Made by a program: the position numbers and the translations under genes
Notes under the pieces: generated by a model
The model's input: the letters and a program-made list of their open reading frames with translations, nothing else
Database searches by the model: none
What the model was told of the DNA's origin: nothing
Shown: in pieces, positions 59,306-64,000 of the stretch
Layout: each line of letters begins with the position of its first letter
How positions within the stretch are numbered: the first letter of the stretch is position 1
DNA from: Siphonodentalium dalli
Taxonomy: Eukaryota > Mollusca > Scaphopoda > Gadilida > Siphonodentaliidae
Length of the DNA: 64,000 nucleotides
Reading direction: 5' to 3'
Assembly: GCA_032622095.1 (NCBI GenBank)
Contig: CP136065.1
Coordinates: 245,455,474 to 245,519,473, forward strand

Positions 59306-59705
59306 TTAACCCTTTACCCAACAGAACGGCCCTGTGCCAATGCATTCTCTTATATATGCGAGTCGACCATAGGTCGCCTCGCATATATAAGAGAATGCAT
59401 TGGCTTAACACATTAAAAATTATAAAATTGTTAAAGAATGTAAGAAAAAATGGTAAAAAGTGTTAAAAAAAGATTTTGTTTAGGCCAATGCATTCTCTTA
59501 TATATGCGAGGCGACCTATGGTCGACTCGCATATATAAGAGAATGCATTGGCACAGGGCATAACTGTAACCATCACAATGTGGTCGATGAACCGGTTCCA
59601 ATGATATCCATATTTGTATGGTGTTATTGAGACAGACCGAAGATATTTTAGGCTGTTGAAGCTTTATTTGGGCGTTTTTGGCCGGTTTGTTGGGTAAAGG
59701 GTTAA
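59306..59705 (-). mobile_element. B-family TTAA element, reverse orientation
   Basis: TTAACCCTTTACCCAACAG to TGTTGGGTAAAGGGTTAA; hairpins near 59334-59402 and 59484-59552. Confidence 0.9.
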
Positions 59706-60376
59706 ACCAGCTAGTGAAATCGGCAGGGATATACTGGTTTACATCGTAGTACGGTTGTCTTACTCTTCTACAGCAGACTTTACGACCAGATCCAGTGGTG
59801 GGATCTTTCGTCAATTTTAATCGACTTTATAAATTTTTTATAGCTTATTAGTCCAGGAGATATTGGTCGACCTCTGCACCCCCCCCCCCAGGACTCAACT
59901 TCACCCCACTAATTTTCTTTCTTAATGTCTCCTCTAATTTTTTTCGGTTGTTAACAAGAAAAAAAGTGGCCGCAGAGACTCCAGACAAGATGGCGTCCAT
60001 CATGGCGGCCATTTTTAAAATATGCACCAGGTCTCTTTGATCGCCGTTATATTGAAGATGATATCACATGCAGTCTTGTTTTCCTGGACTATATGATATA
60101 ACTTTAATATATCCAAATTTATGCCATTTTGTGAATTATTTTTGTTTTTTGAATATTGGATGAGCAGCCATGAACTCAAAACAAGACATACATATAGAGA
60201 AACAGACAGAAGCATGGAATCTGCCAATTAATAGTACACCTTCAATTCTATTTGAGTGTGGGGGGGGGGGGTAAGGATATCACAAATATGCTAGGTTTTA
60301 CAGGGTGGGATCAATCCATAAAAATGACGCTGTACATAAAATTAATGAAATAACAAATATCAAGAACATGTGATTG
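59706..60376. other. No gene seen; homopolymer runs
   Basis: Poly-C near 59880 and poly-G near 60260. CAAGATGGCGTCCATCATGG at 59988-60007 is a GC-rich word of unknown meaning. Confidence 0.4.
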
Positions 60377-60460
60377 ACCGAATGGAACAGGCCGAGTTCA
60401 CAGAGACTGAATGGAACAGGCCGAGTTCACGGAGACCAAATGGAACAGGCCGAGTTCACC
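60377..60460 (+). repeat. Short tandem repeat, about 30-bp unit, 3 copies
   Basis: AATGGAACAGGCCGAGTTCA followed by CNGAGAC occurs three times just before an A-family MITE. Confidence 0.85.
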
Positions 60461-60470
60461 TCCTGATCTA

Positions 60471-60686
60471 TACACTAATGTGCTAAATAATCGACTCCTT
60501 AACTACAGCAGAATTATGGGTAATTTTTCAGGATTTAGTCGGAAATATGGCTGGTTGTCATTCATCGGAAAGCTCTCACTGAGAGCTTTCTGATGAATGG
60601 AACAAGCCATATTTCCGACTAATTCCTGAAAAATTACCCATAATTCTGCTGTGGTTAAGGAGTCGATTATTTAGGGCATTACTGTA
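60471..60686. mobile_element. A-family palindromic MITE
   Basis: TACACTAATGTGC to GGGCATTACTGTA. Confidence 0.88.
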
Positions 60687-60871
60687 CCATTGGATCACTA
60701 CACATGGCATGTTATCATCTCCTGATCTATTCAGTCATGTTCTATTCGTTGGAATGACAAAAAATGTAAACAAGCTAAAACCATCCAAAGTTAATTGTTT
60801 CTCAAGAAATTTATTTTTCAGATTAGAGAGTGAGGGAGGTCTTTATTTTTTTCCCAAATACATATATCAGG

Positions 60872-61901
60872 CAGGCCTCAGCTTACCAGGCGAGTAGGGC
60901 GAAATAGTCGCCCTCGACGCATCAAAGTCGCCTTAGTGTCGCACCAGGGAGAAGTGAAGTCGCCTTCCGATTTCGGCGGGAGTCTCCCGATTTTGTGTCA
61001 TTTCTCCAGTGCATACTCCCGATTGGGAAACAAAATCTCCCGATTCAAAAGATAAAACCCAAAATTAGCCTACGGCTGTAGCAAGCGATAAGCCATGCAT
61101 GCTATAGTGTTACAAATCAATTATGAATATATCGCCTGCGAGTCAAACAGGGACAAAATGTTGACACAAGGTCGACTCCTTTTGTTTAACAGCGTTGAGT
61201 AAGTAAATGCGGTCTTCAATGTCCAGACAAGGATTATAATATATCAAACAAAGAAGCCTTCCGTTTTGGCCATACTTAATAAAGTGTTGGTTTCTGCTCG
61301 TCCCGACCGACTGCTTTAAAACTGCCGACTCAAATTATTATTATATTGCCGATTTAAACGTTTTGTTTGTTTTAGTTCCGTTTCCGTCTTTGTGGTATTC
61401 CGTGTTTTTACGCAATAACAGAACGCTAATCGAACGGGCCTCAAACATAATCGCCAACCACAAAACAATTCTGGCAATACGTACTCCCTTTAAATTATCC
61501 GATGTTACTGAATATATTTGGCGACAAAATTATCCGAGAGCACCAGTTTATAGTGTGCAAATAAAGTTTTAATCGTTGTATTGCCTTGTTCGAAATAAAA
61601 CGTGATCCATAATTTTTATTTTTATTCCCAATGATTCAGTGACTTTAGAGGCACTCGGTAGTCGATGTCAAGGACTCAAGGCCGTTAATTGTGGCATGAT
61701 ATAAACAATCTATTTACATTTAAATGAAAAAATTGAATTTTTTTCCATGATATTTTTTTCGTTTGTTTAACCTATACATATTAAATAAATTATCAGATGA
61801 AATGATTCTCTCACTTCTCCCTATTTTCCCCTCACTTCTCCCTATTTCTGCCAGAGGGAGAAGTCACTTCTCCCTATTCTCAACCTGCAAGCTGAGGCCT
61901 G
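60872..61901. mobile_element. hAT-like element, 1030 bp, carrying an exon-like ORF
   Basis: Left end CAGGCCTCAGCTTACCAGG and right end CCTGCAAGCTGAGGCCTG are inverted. The exact 8-bp target duplication ATATCAGG sits at 60864-60871 and 61902-61909. Subterminal repeats TCTCCCGATT (left) and CACTTCTCCCTATT (right) are present. There is no transposase, but an acceptor-plus-ORF-plus-poly(A)-signal segment lies inside at 61376-61572. Confidence 0.8.
61376..61572 (+). CDS. 3'-terminal-exon-like ORF inside a hAT-type element
   Basis: A polypyrimidine tract and AG (61374-61375) precede an open frame that starts without ATG and ends at TAA (61570-61572). AATAAA-type signals overlap the end of the ORF and recur about 35 bp further on. 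The peptide includes LRNNRTLIERASNII and ends with SDVTEYIWRQNYPRAPVYS-VQIKF. Its ending pattern (xDVxxYxxxxYxxxPVxSVxxxx) is faintly like the C-terminus of mitochondrial uL23 ribosomal proteins, a weak guess and not an identification. It does not look like a hAT transposase C-terminus. It lies within an element bounded by an 8-bp target duplication, so it may be a host exon captured by the transposon, or chance. Confidence 0.3.
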
Positions 61902-61914
61902 ATATCAGGACGGT

Positions 61915-62032
61915 CGCCCAAATTAATAGACTGGTACTAGAGTTTTATATTAATAGATGGGTATTATAATTTTATGTTAATAGGGCGGTACTAGAATTTT
62001 ATATTAATAGACCGGTACAATAGTTTAATACA
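61915..62032 (+). repeat. 27-bp minisatellite, left block (about 4 copies)
   Basis: Unit TTAATAGACCGGTACTAGAG + TTTTATA; interrupted on the right by an M-type insertion. Confidence 0.85.
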
Positions 62033-62782
62033 AGTGCACCGCTGGGCGGAGGTAACGCCCCCGACTGTACAATCAGAGAAACTTTCTGGTTAAGCGCTAT
62101 AAAAATGCCACATGTTGTTCTATATTAGCTTCAAATTTGGTCTGGTGCCACAAAAATAGAAGGAAAACTGAATTTTCTAAAAAAAAAAAACTGAATTTTT
62201 TAAGTCGAAAAAGGGTCATAACTCTCACAAAAATTATCCGATTGAACCGAAATTTTACCTTGACCTGTATTGCGATATTGGTAATACACAAAAAAACGGG
62301 TTTTGCAAATAAACAATCCAAAATCTGGAAACCAAAAAAAGTAGCAGAAAACCTGAATTTTCTAAGTCCAAAAAGGGGCGTAACTCTGGAAAAAAATGGG
62401 CGGACGAAACCACGGCTATGGGGAAATCTTGTCCCCCCGGCTGGTCTATTGGCATACCAAAGATCAACTGAATTGAATTAGCGAAACCAAAGTTATGAGT
62501 TGAAACGCTCGTATGCCACAGAAAACTGAATTTTCTAAGTCCAAAAATGGGCATAACTCTGGAAAAAATGGGCGGACGAAACCGCAGTTATGGGGAAATC
62601 TTGTCCCCCCGGCTGGTCTATTAGCATACCAAAGATCAACTGAATTGAGTTAGCGAAACCAAAGTTATGAGTTGAAACGTTCGTACGGACGGAAGGACGG
62701 ACGGACGGAAGGACGGACGGAAGGACGGACGGACGGAGGGCTCCACTATATACCCCCAAATCTCCATCGGAGATCGGGGGCA
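62033..62782 (+). mobile_element. M-type element inserted in a minisatellite
   Basis: Contains AACTCTGGAAAAAATGGGCG and GGTCTATTAGCATACCAAAG in units of about 155 bp, a GGACGGACGGAAGGACGG microsatellite and a terminal hairpin ACCCCCAAATCTCC / GGAGATCGGGGG. The 27-bp minisatellite continues on both sides. Confidence 0.65.
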
Positions 62783-63067
62783 TAATTAATAGATGGGTAC
62801 TAGAGTTTTATGTTAATAGGCCGGTACTAGAGTTTTATATTAATAGACCGGTACTAGAGTTTTATATTAATAGACCGGTACTAGAGTTTTATATTAATAG
62901 ACCGGTACTAGAGTTTTATATTAATAGATGGGTACTAGAGTTTTATGTTAATAGGCCGGTACTAGAGTTTTATATTAATAGACCGGTACTAGAGTCTTAT
63001 ATTAATAGACAATACTAGAGTTTTATATTAATAGACCGGTACTAGAGTTTTATATTTACAGACCAGT
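62783..63067 (+). repeat. 27-bp minisatellite, right block (about 10 copies)
   Basis: Same unit as at 61915-62032; a TAATAGATGGGTACTAG variant alternates, suggesting block duplication. Confidence 0.9.
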
Positions 63068-63246
63068 AGTAGAATTTGATGTTGATTTTCTTCATAACCC
63101 AAAAACAAATCAGTAAATGAAGAAATGGAAGAAAAAACCTGTGAGAAGGAAGATGACAGAGTATCTCTCTCAATCCTCCCTGTAAGGGTTAATCTTCATT
63201 ATTGTTTTAGAACTTGCTTTGATTATGGGATTCCTATTAAGGACCA

Positions 63247-63433
63247 TAGAGTAATGACCTAAATAATCGACCCCTTAACCACAGCAGAATTATGGGTAAC
63301 TTTTCAGGATTTAGTCGGAAATATGGCTTTTTGCCATTCATCGTAAAGCTCTCAGTGAGAGCTTTCCGATGAATGGCAACAAGCCATATTTCCGATTAAA
63401 TCCTGAAAAAGTTCTGATAATTCTGCTGTGGTT
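63247..63433. mobile_element. A-family palindromic MITE interrupted by a B element
   Basis: The left arm, loop and most of the right arm are present up to CTGCTGTGGTTAA, where the B-family element begins. The remaining terminal bases are missing. Confidence 0.85.
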
Positions 63434-63828
63434 AACCCTTTACCCAACAAACCGGCCAAAACCGGCCAAATAAAGCTTCAACAGCCTAAAATATCTTCGG
63501 TCTGTCTCAATAGAACCATACAAATATGGATATCATTGGAACCGGCTCCTTGACCACATTGTGATAGTTACAGTTATGCCCTGTGCCAATGCATTCTCTT
63601 ATATATGCGAGTCGACCATAGGTCGCCTCGCATATATAAGAGAATGCATTGGCCTAAAAAAATTATTTTTTTAACACTTTTTACCATTTTTTCTTACATT
63701 CTTTAACAATTTTATAATTTGTAATGTGTTAAGCCAATGCATTCTCTTATATATGCGAGGCGACCTATGGTCGACTCGCATATATAAGAGAATGCATTGG
63801 CACAGGGCCCTTCTATTGGGTAAAGGGG
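63432..63828 (+). mobile_element. B-family TTAA element nested in an A-family MITE
   Basis: TTAACCCTTTACCC starts exactly at a TTAA that belongs to the A-family arm. The right end reads TTGGGTAAAGGGGTCATA, so the second TTAA and the rest of the A arm are lost. Hairpins near 63590-63658 and 63734-63802. Confidence 0.88.
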
Positions 63829-64000
63829 TCATATACTTCGGGAATTATGTGTAAGAGCCCTGACCAGGCCTAAGAATGACCGGGCGGAAATAGGAAAATT
63901 GATGATACAAGTGTTTAATATAATGTTTACCGATTGTTCCGATTGAGCGAAATTCTGTTTTTCTGGAAAACATGGCTTTGTTTAATTATAAATCTCTTTG

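Noticed and set aside
2304-63433. Recurring open frames with residues such as SNALSNRLFNHSRIMGNF
   Set aside because: They are translations of the palindromic A-family MITE and have no independent support.
1191-63802. Recurring open frames with residues such as CQCILLYMR and YICES
   Set aside because: They are translations of the 69-bp hairpin in families B-D. Both strands and several frames are open because the sequence is palindromic, and they stop in the AT-rich spacers.

Overview
This is a repeat-dominated, AT-rich, intron-bearing animal genomic window. Three things point to a metazoan: TTAGGG-type telomeric repeats, a tRNA-derived SINE, and one spliced exon with extracellular WSC and PKD-like domains. 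A marine invertebrate, perhaps a mollusc or other lophotrochozoan, is my inference from the style of the repeats and is not proven. No complete gene and no functional RNA gene is visible.

Gene content. The best coding feature is a minus-strand exon at 13635-14146 (WSC domain followed by a PKD-like domain, with clean splice sites). It is probably part of a polycystin-1-like or other WSC-PKD cell-surface protein. About 8.6 kb upstream on the same strand is a possible first coding exon (22751-22789): an ideal Kozak ATG, a short hydrophobic signal-peptide-like start and a consensus splice donor. That mini-exon, with its donor and start of intron, is repeated in tandem about 14 times (21016-22811, period about 131 bp). 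I could not identify the exons needed to connect the two. Smaller gene pieces are a THAP-like N-terminal stub behind a good TATA/Inr pair (47949-48113), a 3'-terminal-exon-like ORF carried inside a hAT-type transposon (61376-61572), and a short unrecognised ORF in a degenerate duplication (55785-55925).

Layout. 0-2.6 kb: TTAA elements and foldback MITEs. 2.6-6.1 kb: a 26-bp minisatellite. 6.2-9.4 kb: more MITEs and two short-period arrays. 9.4-11.9 kb: a hAT-like element and a 1.2-kb foldback, each with an 8-bp target duplication. 12.7-13.1 kb: a tRNA-SINE. 13.6-23 kb: the WSC-PKD locus, its introns full of insertions. 25.8-27.8 kb: an interstitial telomere-like composite satellite. 28-36.7 kb: hairpin elements and two dispersed-repeat copies carrying expanded minisatellites. 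37.3-40.5 kb: a 43-45-bp minisatellite inside a pyrimidine-rich tract. 40.7-60.9 kb: many MITEs. 60.9-63.1 kb: a hAT-like element, then a 27-bp minisatellite split by an insertion. 63.2-63.8 kb: a TTAA element nested in a palindromic MITE.

Main themes. (1) One 69-bp hairpin with an oriented centre recurs, usually in opposed pairs, inside at least three different non-autonomous transposon families, with a variant in a fourth. (2) Several minisatellites are local expansions of a segment that is single-copy in another copy of the same dispersed repeat. (3) Nested insertions and target duplications allow relative dating.

Family labels (A-F, J-M, P) are mine. Boundaries are accurate to a few bases where terminal motifs are quoted and approximate elsewhere.
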